Source: a virus
Direction: 5' to 3' (one strand)
IMG/VR virus record: IMGVR_UViG_3300027782_000341
Location: 1-25,112 of that record
DNA length: 25,112 bases
The notes beneath the pieces were generated by a model. It was given only the letters and a program-made list of their open reading frames with translations, ran no database searches and was not told the DNA's origin. The position numbers and the translations under genes were made by a program. Below, piece after piece: positions 12,117-20,479 of the stretch (position 1 is the first letter of the stretch; every line of letters begins with the position of its first letter).

Positions 12117-12323
12117 TTAACCTTCCTCATCATCTGTTGCAATAAACCCACTACCCCATTCATCGTCAGAAATCTTTTGTTTGAGCTTTTCCACATTAAT
12201 GGCACGATCTAACACCTTGCACTTGTCCGTTAGGGATGCTTCTGGATCATTCATCACATCCGCTAACAAAACCTCAATAGCGCTTTCAAGTTCTGGGTTC
12301 AAACCCTTAGATTTCTTGACCAT
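12117..12323 (-). CDS. Hypothetical acidic helical protein
   Basis: The 68-residue product (MVKKSKGLNPELESAIEVLL at the start) is helical and ends acidic (DDEWGSGFIATDDEEG). Small proteins with the KGLxPELE...DDEWGxGF pattern occur in aquatic phages near virion genes; function unknown. It starts directly after the stop of the 815-residue gene. Confidence 0.6.
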   Translation of the reverse strand: MVKKSKGLNPELESAIEVLLADVMNDPEASLTDKCKVLDRAINVEKLKQKISDDEWGSGFIATDDEEG

Positions 12324-14771
12324 TTAATCTCCAGCTATTGCGCCAGCAGCGGTAGTCAAGCTAGTCTTAATAATCCAGCGTGCGGTTTGGGCAGCAGAAC
12401 TTGGCTCAAGTGTCATTTCGACTATACGAATACGGTCTGATATTTGCTTAGATTTAGCGGGTGTAATTAACTGGTTGTTTTCTAAGGCTGGTTTAATTAA
12501 ACGATTCCAGTTATCACCGACTGTGCCTGGAGCTGCTCTGGATAGGGTTATATTAATGGCTTCGTTAAACGCAGCTAATACATCTTTATCTTGACGAATT
12601 AAGGGTGCTAATTGATTTAATCGTTCAGTTTGTCCACCAAGGATAATCTTTTCAATTTCCTTAACTGGATCGCCAGTCATGCCTAATTGTCTTAATTTGC
12701 CAGCAGCGCCCATTAACTCTTTTGCCTTTTGCTCACCTTCTTTGGTAATCTGTTTGGCGCTTTTTTGACCTTCGACTAGGGCGGCATTAGCGGCTTTTTC
12801 TGCGTCTGATTTAGCTTTGTCTGCTGCGGTTTGTGCAGCGCCAGGCAATGCCTTCATCTCGGTTTTTAAGCCTTGTGCCAAGGCGGTTGTCTTTGGAACA
12901 ACGGATTCAGCACGGGTAATAGCTGCCAAATGGTTATTAACACGCCCTGATAGGTTGGGGAATAAGTCTAACCACTCTTTATTATCAAAAGCAAACTTCT
13001 CTACTTGTTTAGCATTGCTATCCCGCAAGGTTCTAGCAACATAATCGGATGCTGATTTTTCTACTAAATTTTGATCTCTAGTCAGATTTAACAAATCTTG
13101 AACCTTTTTACGGCTAGAGAAGAATTCCCCTGGCAAGCCAGAAGGATCGTAAGTTAAGTATTCTGGGTTAATTTGATCGGTTTTAATGAGCTTCTTGCCA
13201 GCGGGTATTTTGAGGGCATTTAAGAGTTCGCTGCTTTCTGCATAATTTTTCAATAAAGAATCAAACTCTCCATCCTTGCCACCCGCATATTGAACTTGAG
13301 CTTCTCGGATTTTTTTGTACAGATCAGCAGCCTGTTGCTTTTGTAAACCCTTAAAGCCAGCTACTTCCTTTCCATTAAAGACTTCGCCCAAGCGCCTACG
13401 GATGTGATCCATTGCTTCAAACGCAGTCGGCACTTTGCGAGAAATAGCTTGTCCAGTTTGAGCATCAATTCCTTCAAAAATAACTTGATCGTCAATAGAT
13501 TTAAGGATATTTTCATAAGTGCCTTTTAATTGCGTTTCTGTAACGGGTGCAAACTGAACACCCTTGCCAGGCTTACCACGCACCAACTGTTTGTTTAAAA
13601 AGTCCTTTAATTCGGTAAATGCTGGCGTGGTTTGAATACCAATTCCTTGCGCTTCTTTACCACGAACTAGCTTATCCACACTTGTTTTAGCTGTTTGATA
13701 GGCTTCGTTGATGGCTTTTTGCTCATCGCTAACTACCTGAACAACACGATTTTGCAAGGCTGATCCAATGTTTGACAACGGCACATTAAGATCGCCAATC
13801 TGGGATAAGGAATCTCTTACTCTGCCTGTGGCTTGTTCACCAGCAGCCTTGGCTCTACCTGAAATACCCAGCTTTTGTTGAGCCTGTATAACAGAAGCAT
13901 CAATAATGGATTTAGCTCTAGCATCCCCCTCATCCCGTATGCGTTTTGCTTCATCACGGCTTACAAGCAATGCTTTTTCTGCACGGGTTCGGTATTCAGA
14001 AAGCACTTGATTAGCTTGGGATTGGGCTTTAGTGATGTTTTCTGACACTTCTGACTGTATCTTTTGATCGGCATTTTTTAATGTATCAAATACTTGACGG
14101 TACGCATCGGTATCTGTTTTAGATACCCGCAGCCTGTCGGATTGTAAAAACTGATTCAGGGGTACTCTGTTTCTAAAGTTTTCCAATTCCCGTGTAGCAG
14201 CTTCTACAAACTCACTTTCACCACCAATTAGCTTTTTAGCGCCAGCTAGCATTGTTTTAATGCCAGTAGGAGCTTGCATTAGGGTAGTTGCAGTTGTAAA
14301 TGCTCCTGGTCCTAAAAAACCACCAACCGTTTCAGCTACATTCTTACGGGTTATCTGTGCGCCAGGAATATCGGCAACAACCTTTTCGCCACCAGGAACT
14401 ATCTTTCCAGCGACTTCTGCGCCACCACCAGACACTATGCCAGCAGCAGTACCACGCAATCTTGCACCTCTAGCTAGTTGACCGCCAGCAAGCAAAAATG
14501 GAGCAACGGCAGCACCACCAGGAACGGCTGGAGCTACCATTCCAGCACCAGTAAGGATTTCTGGCATGGCATAACCAACGACACCACCAGCACCCATAGC
14601 GCCCAGAACATCTTTGCCTTTATCAAGCAATGTTTTTCTTGGTTTTGGCTGCTCAACCTTTACTTCCTCAACGACTGGCACTTCAGATTCCTGAAAACCT
14701 TTTCCTTTTGGAGTAGGCAAATCAGAAATATCTGTTTTTACTGGTTTTGGCAGATCGCTAATATCAACCAT
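12324..14771 (-). CDS. Large internal/ejection virion protein (815 residues)
   Basis: The N-terminus repeats DISDLP (3-8 and 14-19). A Gly/Ala-rich hydrophobic block follows (about 56-120, with GAMGAGGVVGYAMPEILTGA), then long Ala/Lys/Glu/Gln helices (about 230-310 and 640-690) expected to form coiled coils, and a hydrophobic C-terminus (WIIKTSLTTAAGAIAG). This combination, in a block with the next three genes, fits a podovirus DNA-ejection protein of the T7 gp14-16 or P22 gp7/16/20 type in role, not by clear homology. No lytic transglycosylase motif is seen. Tape-measure is a less likely alternative. Confidence 0.6.
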   Translation of the reverse strand: MVDISDLPKPVKTDISDLPTPKGKGFQESEVPVVEEVKVEQPKPRKTLLDKGKDVLGAMGAGGVVGYAMPEILTGAGMVAPAVPGGAAVAPFLLAGGQLARGARLRGTAAGIVSGGGAEVAGKIVPGGEKVVADIPGAQITRKNVAETVGGFLGPGAFTTATTLMQAPTGIKTMLAGAKKLIGGESEFVEAATRELENFRNRVPLNQFLQSDRLRVSKTDTDAYRQVFDTLKNADQKIQSEVSENITKAQSQANQVLSEYRTRAEKALLVSRDEAKRIRDEGDARAKSIIDASVIQAQQKLGISGRAKAAGEQATGRVRDSLSQIGDLNVPLSNIGSALQNRVVQVVSDEQKAINEAYQTAKTSVDKLVRGKEAQGIGIQTTPAFTELKDFLNKQLVRGKPGKGVQFAPVTETQLKGTYENILKSIDDQVIFEGIDAQTGQAISRKVPTAFEAMDHIRRRLGEVFNGKEVAGFKGLQKQQAADLYKKIREAQVQYAGGKDGEFDSLLKNYAESSELLNALKIPAGKKLIKTDQINPEYLTYDPSGLPGEFFSSRKKVQDLLNLTRDQNLVEKSASDYVARTLRDSNAKQVEKFAFDNKEWLDLFPNLSGRVNNHLAAITRAESVVPKTTALAQGLKTEMKALPGAAQTAADKAKSDAEKAANAALVEGQKSAKQITKEGEQKAKELMGAAGKLRQLGMTGDPVKEIEKIILGGQTERLNQLAPLIRQDKDVLAAFNEAINITLSRAAPGTVGDNWNRLIKPALENNQLITPAKSKQISDRIRIVEMTLEPSSAAQTARWIIKTSLTTAAGAIAGD

Positions 14772-16090
14772 TATCTGTACCCTTGGCTAGCTAAATAATC
14801 CTTTGCATCTTGTTCGTTACCATCAAAGTTTTCATCGGCATAGGCTTTTAATTTTGGACCAGTAGGCATTGGCTTTACCTGTGCCTGTGGCGATTGTGGC
14901 AAATTATCTTCTTGCGGTCTTAAATTAGGATATTGACGCTCTAAACGCAATTGCTCTTTTTGCATTTCAATCAAACTTTGCTTCATTGCATTGTCAATTG
15001 CTTCGTATGGTCTAAATCCAGACTGGTATAGAGGAGCAAGAATCTTGTTCTCTACCTTGGTCAAAGCCTTACCAGCAGTTTCAAATTCAGAACTTCTAAA
15101 TAAAGCTAGAGTTCTAATTAGCTTAATAGCTTCTAGATCATCTCTAAAGTTATATTCTGCAAGACGATTATCAACACCAATTAAACCAGAAAGCTCATCC
15201 CACTTGCCTTCTCGTTGCAATCTTTCCAATACTGGCAATGCTTCTTGGAGCTGAGGAACTATTTTTTCTCTAAGACTATGCGCCTGGATCATCTCTTTAG
15301 GAATCTTTCCACCACCAGCTCCAGCACTTCTCATCTCAGCAATCTTTAACGCATTGGCTCTGCCTAATTCTTTATCAAGAACATCAATGGATTGTTTTAA
15401 AATGGTGTTAGCACGCACAATTCCCTGTTTAGAATCAACAGCTCTAATAATGTCGCTTCCTAGTTCAGCAATAGCCGTACTTCTAATTTTTTGAGCTTCA
15501 GCCATGTTGTACGGCATCATCGCAATAGAACGGTCAAACTCCTTGCTAGCACGATCTAGCTTGCTTTGTAAGATTTTGTATTGTTTGTCAAACTCAATTT
15601 GATCCCGCTTAAACTCATCAGCACGACCTCGTTGGTATCCAGACATCATGCCAGTCATTGACTTAATAGCACCTAAACCAGCTTGTTTACCACCCGTATT
15701 ACCCGCAATTTGCCCTACAACCCCAATAATGCTGGCAAGTGTAGCCATACCACCAAGGGTTTCTTTGCTGACGGTAAACTGGCTCATGGCTCGTTCTGCT
15801 TCATCCATAATGCTTTGCTCACGAGAACGGGCTTCTTTGACAAACTTGCCTTCTTCAGCACGGTAAGCAGCTTCAATCTCAGGCAATGCCTTTTCTTTAG
15901 CAATTTTGGCTTCAGTTTCTCTTTCCTGTAAGCGTCTTTCTTCTCCAGCCAATTCAACGGCTACACCAATACCTTCTTTTGGGCTTTTAATGCTTGATGC
16001 CTTTTGAAGCAAAGGATCAATTCCACCCATTTGAGTATTTAAGTCTGGATTAAACTTTCCAGGACCAAAACCGATGTCCATTTCTGCCAT
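14771..16090 (-). CDS. Internal virion protein, coiled-coil type (439 residues)
   Basis: A charged helical region (about 45-105, rich in Glu, Lys and Arg) is followed by a hydrophobic Gly-rich segment (112-149, including ATLASIIGVVGQIAGN) and further coiled-coil (150-260). The C-terminus is Pro/Gln-rich, ending DAKDYLASQGYR. Membrane-active segment plus coiled coils suggest a DNA-ejection protein. Both junctions are TAATG overlaps with genes of similar character. Confidence 0.6.
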   Translation of the reverse strand: MAEMDIGFGPGKFNPDLNTQMGGIDPLLQKASSIKSPKEGIGVAVELAGEERRLQERETEAKIAKEKALPEIEAAYRAEEGKFVKEARSREQSIMDEAERAMSQFTVSKETLGGMATLASIIGVVGQIAGNTGGKQAGLGAIKSMTGMMSGYQRGRADEFKRDQIEFDKQYKILQSKLDRASKEFDRSIAMMPYNMAEAQKIRSTAIAELGSDIIRAVDSKQGIVRANTILKQSIDVLDKELGRANALKIAEMRSAGAGGGKIPKEMIQAHSLREKIVPQLQEALPVLERLQREGKWDELSGLIGVDNRLAEYNFRDDLEAIKLIRTLALFRSSEFETAGKALTKVENKILAPLYQSGFRPYEAIDNAMKQSLIEMQKEQLRLERQYPNLRPQEDNLPQSPQAQVKPMPTGPKLKAYADENFDGNEQDAKDYLASQGYR

Positions 16091-17169
16091 TACGCTCTCC
16101 CAACTGGAGTGGTTACTTGGTAAACGGGTGCTTGACCAAGAATAAACGGAGCAGCCATCTGTGCCAATTGGCTATAGAACTGTTGATTTGCAGTATTAAT
16201 GGCTTGATCTGCCTGTAAACCAGTACGAATAGCACCTTGGATATATTGATCGCCAATATTGCTAATCCGTAATCCAAGGTCAAATTGGTTTTGAATTAAA
16301 CGCTGAGTTAAATCGGCTATTTGGTTTTGAGCTTGAGCTGTGCCAACACCACCACGGGTTGCAACACCTTGTTGAAGTTGCGCTCTAGCAGCATTTAATA
16401 TCTGACGATTGACTGGGGTTAGCTCACCCCGTTCAGCAGCACCCCGTAATTGAGCGCCAGTTTCTTGATATGGTCTGCCAAGACGAGCTAATTCTTCTCT
16501 GGATGCTTCTGCCTGTTGTTGGGCTTGTCTAGTTCTGGATAGGTTTTGAGCCGTTAAACCACCAGTTAATAATGTTCCTAGACCAAGGCGGGCAGCATCT
16601 TTTTCTGTGATGCCTAAACGATCCAAAACGCTCTTGGAGGGTGTTTCAGGTGGTAATGTTGGAACTTGTGAATACGCTTGTAAATTTTCAAGGGGTGCAT
16701 AAGCCGCATCTCCTCTTGTTGTGTAAACAGTTCCATAACCATCTGGCGGCAATCTACCACCAGGATATAGGTCGGGGTATTGTTCTGCGGTTTCTAATGC
16801 TAACGATTCAGGTGTGCTTCTTCCAACTTGTACCCTTGAAGATATTTCTCCCGTTGGAGATGATGGATAAAAATCTGGAAAAACATCTTGCGCTGATTGA
16901 TCCATAATTGGAACATCAAATTCGACTGGATTATAGTTAAATTGTGAAACATCTTCAGGATTATAAAAATTACTTCCATAATCTTCTTGATACTCAGGTA
17001 ATCCCGTTGACGGATTCATTGATCCTGAACCACCACGCTTCTTTAAAAGGGCTGCTTCTTGAGGGGTAATGTGGGCTAAAACCGTATCCCTTCCACGACC
17101 TTGAGAGCGGATTAACTCTGCTAATGCTGGTAAATCAGCACTCAGAGATTTCATTAAAAGTTTAGCCAT
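16090..17169 (-). CDS. Internal virion protein, Gln/Ala-rich (359 residues)
   Basis: The N-terminal block has RGRDTVLAHITPQEAALLKK and RGGSGSMNPSTGLPEYQ (about 25-61), a pattern I associate with aquatic podovirus virion proteins of unknown function. A Pro/Tyr-rich disordered stretch (60-180) and a helical Gln/Ala/Arg-rich C-terminal half follow (about 190-345). It begins 2 bases after the preceding stop, with GGGAG upstream. Probably a head- or core-located ejection protein. Confidence 0.58.
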   Translation of the reverse strand: MAKLLMKSLSADLPALAELIRSQGRGRDTVLAHITPQEAALLKKRGGSGSMNPSTGLPEYQEDYGSNFYNPEDVSQFNYNPVEFDVPIMDQSAQDVFPDFYPSSPTGEISSRVQVGRSTPESLALETAEQYPDLYPGGRLPPDGYGTVYTTRGDAAYAPLENLQAYSQVPTLPPETPSKSVLDRLGITEKDAARLGLGTLLTGGLTAQNLSRTRQAQQQAEASREELARLGRPYQETGAQLRGAAERGELTPVNRQILNAARAQLQQGVATRGGVGTAQAQNQIADLTQRLIQNQFDLGLRISNIGDQYIQGAIRTGLQADQAINTANQQFYSQLAQMAAPFILGQAPVYQVTTPVGRA

Positions 17170-17171
17170 GA

Positions 17172-17975
17172 TTAACTCCCTGTTTCGTCTTTAACACGCA
17201 ATGAAGCAATATTCCAAACTGGTCGTGCGGATGTTTCGCCATCACCACCACCGATCACGGGAGAACCAGCTCTTAGCGCTTGGGCTAATGCTGATGATCC
17301 TGGTGCGGGTTGCCCTGTTGTAGTCACATCACCGCTTGGAGGTGGGGTTGACACTTGACCTGATGGTGGTTGAGCTTGTCTGCCTGTTGGGGATGGTGCT
17401 AAGTTTTGGGCTGTTAATTGCGCTGCTTGACGACCAGCACCGCTACCAATAAAACGAGCTAATTCTGGGCTTAGTCCTGTACTTGTACCAGCAACGCCTT
17501 CTTGCCCGTAAAAACCACCTTCTTGGGCTTCGACATCGCCAATGCTGGTATCGGTAAGACCACTTGTTACACCTCCAGCTACACCTCCAGAAACACCGCC
17601 AACTAATGCGCCACGCCCAACATCTTGACCACGCAACGCTGATCCCGCTGCACCTGAAGTAGCACCTTGTACAGCACCTCTAGCAACAGCACTTGTGCCA
17701 GGTGGTAGTTGTGCGCCAGCAACACTTCCAGCAGCGCTTGTAGCAGCGCCAATTGCACCCGCTTTTAAGACATCTTCTACATTGCCGCCCGCTATGGCAG
17801 TATTAACAGCGCTAGTAGCACCGCCAATCGCAGCAGCACCAACGGCAGCCGTGGTCGCTGCGCTAGCTCCAACAACGCCCATGCTGTTCATAATCGCAGC
17901 GCCTACCTGTGGTCCAGCATAAACTGTAGCAACTACAGCTACTACTGTAATAATGACGGGTGTAGCTTGACCCAT
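17172..17975 (-). CDS. Gly/Ala-rich hydrophobic virion protein (267 residues)
   Basis: The first 150 residues are almost all Gly, Ala, Val, Ser and Thr (VIITVVAVVATVYAGPQVGA and repeated GAA/GxxxG spacing), giving one or more helices suited to membrane insertion through glycine-zipper packing. The C-terminal 100 residues are Pro/Ser/Gly-rich and disordered. Such proteins are found next to ejection proteins and may form the trans-envelope channel; this is inference. Confidence 0.55.
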   Translation of the reverse strand: MGQATPVIITVVAVVATVYAGPQVGAAIMNSMGVVGASAATTAAVGAAAIGGATSAVNTAIAGGNVEDVLKAGAIGAATSAAGSVAGAQLPPGTSAVARGAVQGATSGAAGSALRGQDVGRGALVGGVSGGVAGGVTSGLTDTSIGDVEAQEGGFYGQEGVAGTSTGLSPELARFIGSGAGRQAAQLTAQNLAPSPTGRQAQPPSGQVSTPPPSGDVTTTGQPAPGSSALAQALRAGSPVIGGGDGETSARPVWNIASLRVKDETGS

Positions 17976-18355
17976 TAGAGCGCTCCTTCATCTAATAACT
18001 CTTGTGTTAACTTACCAGCCGTAATACCAGCAGCTAATAGGTTGTAATTAATCCCACCTGGTTGTATGTCACTCTCTGATATAAGATTTTCTCTAATTGC
18101 GACCTCAATAGCAATAGGGTACATGGCTGGATTGGTTAGGGCTTCTTCAGCATATTTACCCGCCATAATGATGCGCATTGGATCAATATCTACTTCTTTA
18201 ATAATTCTGCGTAAGTCGTTCTTTGCTTTTAAGACCTCAGGAGATTGATCTGGAGATTCTTTGCGCTTGATTAAATCCATGACATCCGTGTCAACTTGTT
18301 GCGGTGCGTCATTTTCCATTTTTTCTGGGGAGGGGGAGAGTGGTTTCGTAGCCAT
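17975..18355 (-). CDS. Hypothetical protein near ejection genes (126 residues)
   Basis: A disordered N-terminus (about 1-40) is followed by helices LKAKNDLRRIIKEVDIDPMR, IIMAGKYAEEALTNPAMYPI and a GITAGKLTQELLDEGAL end. No known domain. TAATG overlap with the next gene and 3-base spacing after the previous one show co-translation with virion genes. Confidence 0.55.
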   Translation of the reverse strand: MATKPLSPSPEKMENDAPQQVDTDVMDLIKRKESPDQSPEVLKAKNDLRRIIKEVDIDPMRIIMAGKYAEEALTNPAMYPIAIEVAIRENLISESDIQPGGINYNLLAAGITAGKLTQELLDEGAL

Positions 18356-18358
18356 AGT

Positions 18359-18697
18359 TTATAGTCCAAGTCCAGCAGCAATTTGTTGATGAATATAGAG
18401 GTGTGAAGCGATCCAATCGTAGAAATCTTCCTCGTTATTGAAGTCCACATCGAGCATATTAAAGGGGTTATTAAGCCCTAAAAGGGTTGAAAATGCTTGA
18501 TGTTCGACCTGGTGAGCCAATAACCAGTCATCTAGGTTGTCCACGCTAGCATCGGTGATTGGATAAATGGGTACAGAGATACCTAAGTCCATAAATGTTT
18601 CTTGAAACAGCTTATGTTGCGTACCGTTCTCGAAAAGGAACTCTCCTAGGGAATCAACATCCCCAAATTTGACGGTAGAGAGCGTTTCAAAGTTCAT
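18359..18697 (-). CDS. Hypothetical acidic protein (112 residues)
   Basis: The protein is acidic and helical with two similar halves: DSLGEFLFENGTQHKLFQET and, later, EDFYDWIASHLYIHQQIAAG, plus DNLDDWLLAHQVEHQAFSTL. The pattern D-x(3-4)-W/F-L-x(2)-H/N-x(2)-H/Q-x-x-F appears three times. It may be a small adaptor. The stop of the upstream TM gene overlaps its start (TAATG). Confidence 0.6.
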   Translation of the reverse strand: MNFETLSTVKFGDVDSLGEFLFENGTQHKLFQETFMDLGISVPIYPITDASVDNLDDWLLAHQVEHQAFSTLLGLNNPFNMLDVDFNNEEDFYDWIASHLYIHQQIAAGLGL

Positions 18698-18876
18698 TAG
18701 TTCATCTTTAAGGCAATAGCAGCCAAAGAAGCCACAATAAAAGCTGCCGAACCAATCAAAATCTGTTCAATACGCTTTAATCTAGCGCAAATGCTGTCAT
18801 AACGAATCTCACAGACCGCTTCATGGGTATTTAATTTTGCCTGTGTTTGGTCAATTAAAAATTGTGTGGTTTCCAT
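18697..18876 (-). CDS. Small coiled-coil/TM protein (XhlA-like topology)
   Basis: The 59-residue product begins METTQFLIDQTQAKLNTHEA, continues ICARLKRIEQIL and ends in one hydrophobic helix (IGSAAFIVASLAAIALKMN, about 41-59). Charged amphipathic helix plus C-terminal membrane helix resembles haemolysin XhlA-like phage proteins, but similarity is by topology only. TAATG overlaps on both sides support it. Confidence 0.6.
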   Translation of the reverse strand: METTQFLIDQTQAKLNTHEAVCEIRYDSICARLKRIEQILIGSAAFIVASLAAIALKMN

Positions 18877-19784
18877 TAGAAGCTACCCGAAGTTCCGTTT
18901 CTGCCTGGCACAAATGAGATAATGACCCAATTAGCTCCATCCGATTGCACTTGCACCGCATCAAATTGCCTAGCCAAATTTTCAGTTGTAAACCCATCAA
19001 TTGTTTGGGATGAAGTAGTAGCTATGATTACTACATTAGCAGAGCTATCAATTTTCTTGATAGCATAAGTTCTTCCAGTTGCGCCAACCGATGTTGGCAA
19101 TGTAATGGTAATGTTTCCAGTTGAAGCGTTACCTAAAATAGTGCCGTCAATTAAAGTACCTGTGTAATTGGCTGATTTTGTTGTTAAAGAGGTATTTAGA
19201 CCATTAATAGTGACATTATTAAGCGTTAAATTTCCTACTGATGTTGTTGTGCTGCCAAGCGTTATAGCTGTATTACCTAGCGTTGCTGTACTATTTGCTA
19301 ACCCAGCATTAGGAATCGTTGTCGCTGCTGTGACATTACCCGTATTGGCGTTACCGTATAGATAGCCTGTTAATGCTTGAGTTCTTAATGTGGAAGAAAT
19401 ATTGGCATAACCAATGTTATCCGTTGTAACGGTGCTGTTTCCAGAGTTGATTGTGACATTATTTAGCGTTAAATTGCCTACCGTTGTAGCAGTATTTCCA
19501 AGACCAATCGTGGTGTTACCAAGCGTAATATTTCCATTAGTAATAGCAGTATTGGCGATAGCGATGGCTACATTAGCTGCACTTGTAATTTGTCCTTGAG
19601 CATTGATGGTTACTTGAGAAACAGTTGTTGCATTGCCGTATATTCCAGCCGTTACTGTGGTATTTGCAAGTGAAACAGTACCCGTAGTGGTTATTGGACC
19701 ACCAGTTAATCCAGTACCAGTAGCTACAGAAGTTACTGTACCGCTACCACCTCCAGAACTTCCTGATACCACCTTTAGAACCAT
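18876..19784 (-). CDS. Tail fibre protein with repeated beta modules
   Basis: The 302-residue protein starts with a Gly-rich linker and GTVTSVATGTGLTGGPITTT, typical of phage tail fibre repeats. It contains two copies of a VGNLTLNNVTI module (about residues 100-115 and 183-198), each preceded by LGNT(A/T)I. The C-terminal domain (about 235-302: YAIKKIDSSANVVIIATTSS, QTIDGF, WVIISF) is a beta structure common at fibre ends. The same module occurs in the 214-residue protein at 22945-23589. Likely trimeric receptor-binding or spacer fibre. Confidence 0.7.
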   Translation of the reverse strand: MVLKVVSGSSGGGSGTVTSVATGTGLTGGPITTTGTVSLANTTVTAGIYGNATTVSQVTINAQGQITSAANVAIAIANTAITNGNITLGNTTIGLGNTATTVGNLTLNNVTINSGNSTVTTDNIGYANISSTLRTQALTGYLYGNANTGNVTAATTIPNAGLANSTATLGNTAITLGSTTTSVGNLTLNNVTINGLNTSLTTKSANYTGTLIDGTILGNASTGNITITLPTSVGATGRTYAIKKIDSSANVVIIATTSSQTIDGFTTENLARQFDAVQVQSDGANWVIISFVPGRNGTSGSF

Positions 19785-19786
19785 GA

Positions 19787-20113
19787 TTACACTCCGTCAC
19801 CTGGGGTAATATAAATTGTTGCGTTTGCCGTACTTGTACCCGTAAAGTAAGCATTTGGTACAAAAGTTAAAATTTCATCCGTTCCAGCCAGTAGCGGAAA
19901 GGCAGAACCACTTGTCGTTACATTAGCTGAAGCTGTAGTTGCTTCGGCAGCCGTTGTGCCATAACCCAAAAATACAACGCTTGTTCCAGCATTAATAATT
20001 CGATATTGGTTTCCACCAATAGTGCTATTGGTTACTTGAACTGGAGTAGGCGCAGAAACCGCAGCCGTAAAAACGACAGTATTGCCAGTCTTGGTAAACG
20101 CATTAATTCCCAT
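19787..20113 (-). CDS. Small beta-rich virion-type protein, paralogue B
   Basis: The 108-residue product has alternating hydrophobic/polar segments (TVVFTAAVSAPTPVQVTN, YRIINAGTSVVFLGYG) and ends ATIYITPGDGV, close to the ending of the 116-residue protein at 11324-11674. Its position inside the fibre cluster supports a tail-associated beta-sandwich role. GAGGTG ribosome site lies within the end of the preceding gene, which it overlaps by 11 bases. Confidence 0.65.
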   Translation of the reverse strand: MGINAFTKTGNTVVFTAAVSAPTPVQVTNSTIGGNQYRIINAGTSVVFLGYGTTAAEATTASANVTTSGSAFPLLAGTDEILTFVPNAYFTGTSTANATIYITPGDGV

Positions 20114-20468
20114 CTGTCACCTCTACCCAAGAGGTTGTAGCTTCATCCCATGAATATCTCTTAGGATTATCTTCTGTTCCTACATCGGTAGGATAAGGTA
20201 CTGGAGAGTTCCATAAGCAAGTTTCTTCATCTAATAACCAACTTAAAAATGGTTGTGGAGGAATAAAAGCATCTCTCTGCTCATCATAAGTGTAGCCAAT
20301 ACCAGCGTAGTTTTTACGCAATGGTCTGCCTTCAGGATGTTGTCCACCATGCGTATTGTAGGATGTTTGCACCCATCCATGACCAAAGATTCCAGAATCA
20401 ATGACATCTTGTTCAGCCACAATGACTTGGACTACTATTCCGTTTTCTACTTTTGCAAAATGCGACAT
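20103..20468 (-). CDS. Conserved phage protein of the MSHFAKVENGIV family
   Basis: The 121-residue protein begins MSHFAKVENGIVVQVIVAEQ and has WVQTSYNTHGGQHPEG, LRKNYAGIGYTYD and RDAFIPPQPF...W. This pattern is well known from cyanophage and other aquatic phage genomes, where it lies near tail or structural genes; function unknown. A strong AAAGGAG ribosome site precedes the start, so it may be translated well independently of the long gene upstream. Confidence 0.75.
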   Translation of the reverse strand: MSHFAKVENGIVVQVIVAEQDVIDSGIFGHGWVQTSYNTHGGQHPEGRPLRKNYAGIGYTYDEQRDAFIPPQPFLSWLLDEETCLWNSPVPYPTDVGTEDNPKRYSWDEATTSWVEVTDGN

Positions 20469-20479
20469 GATTGCTCCTT

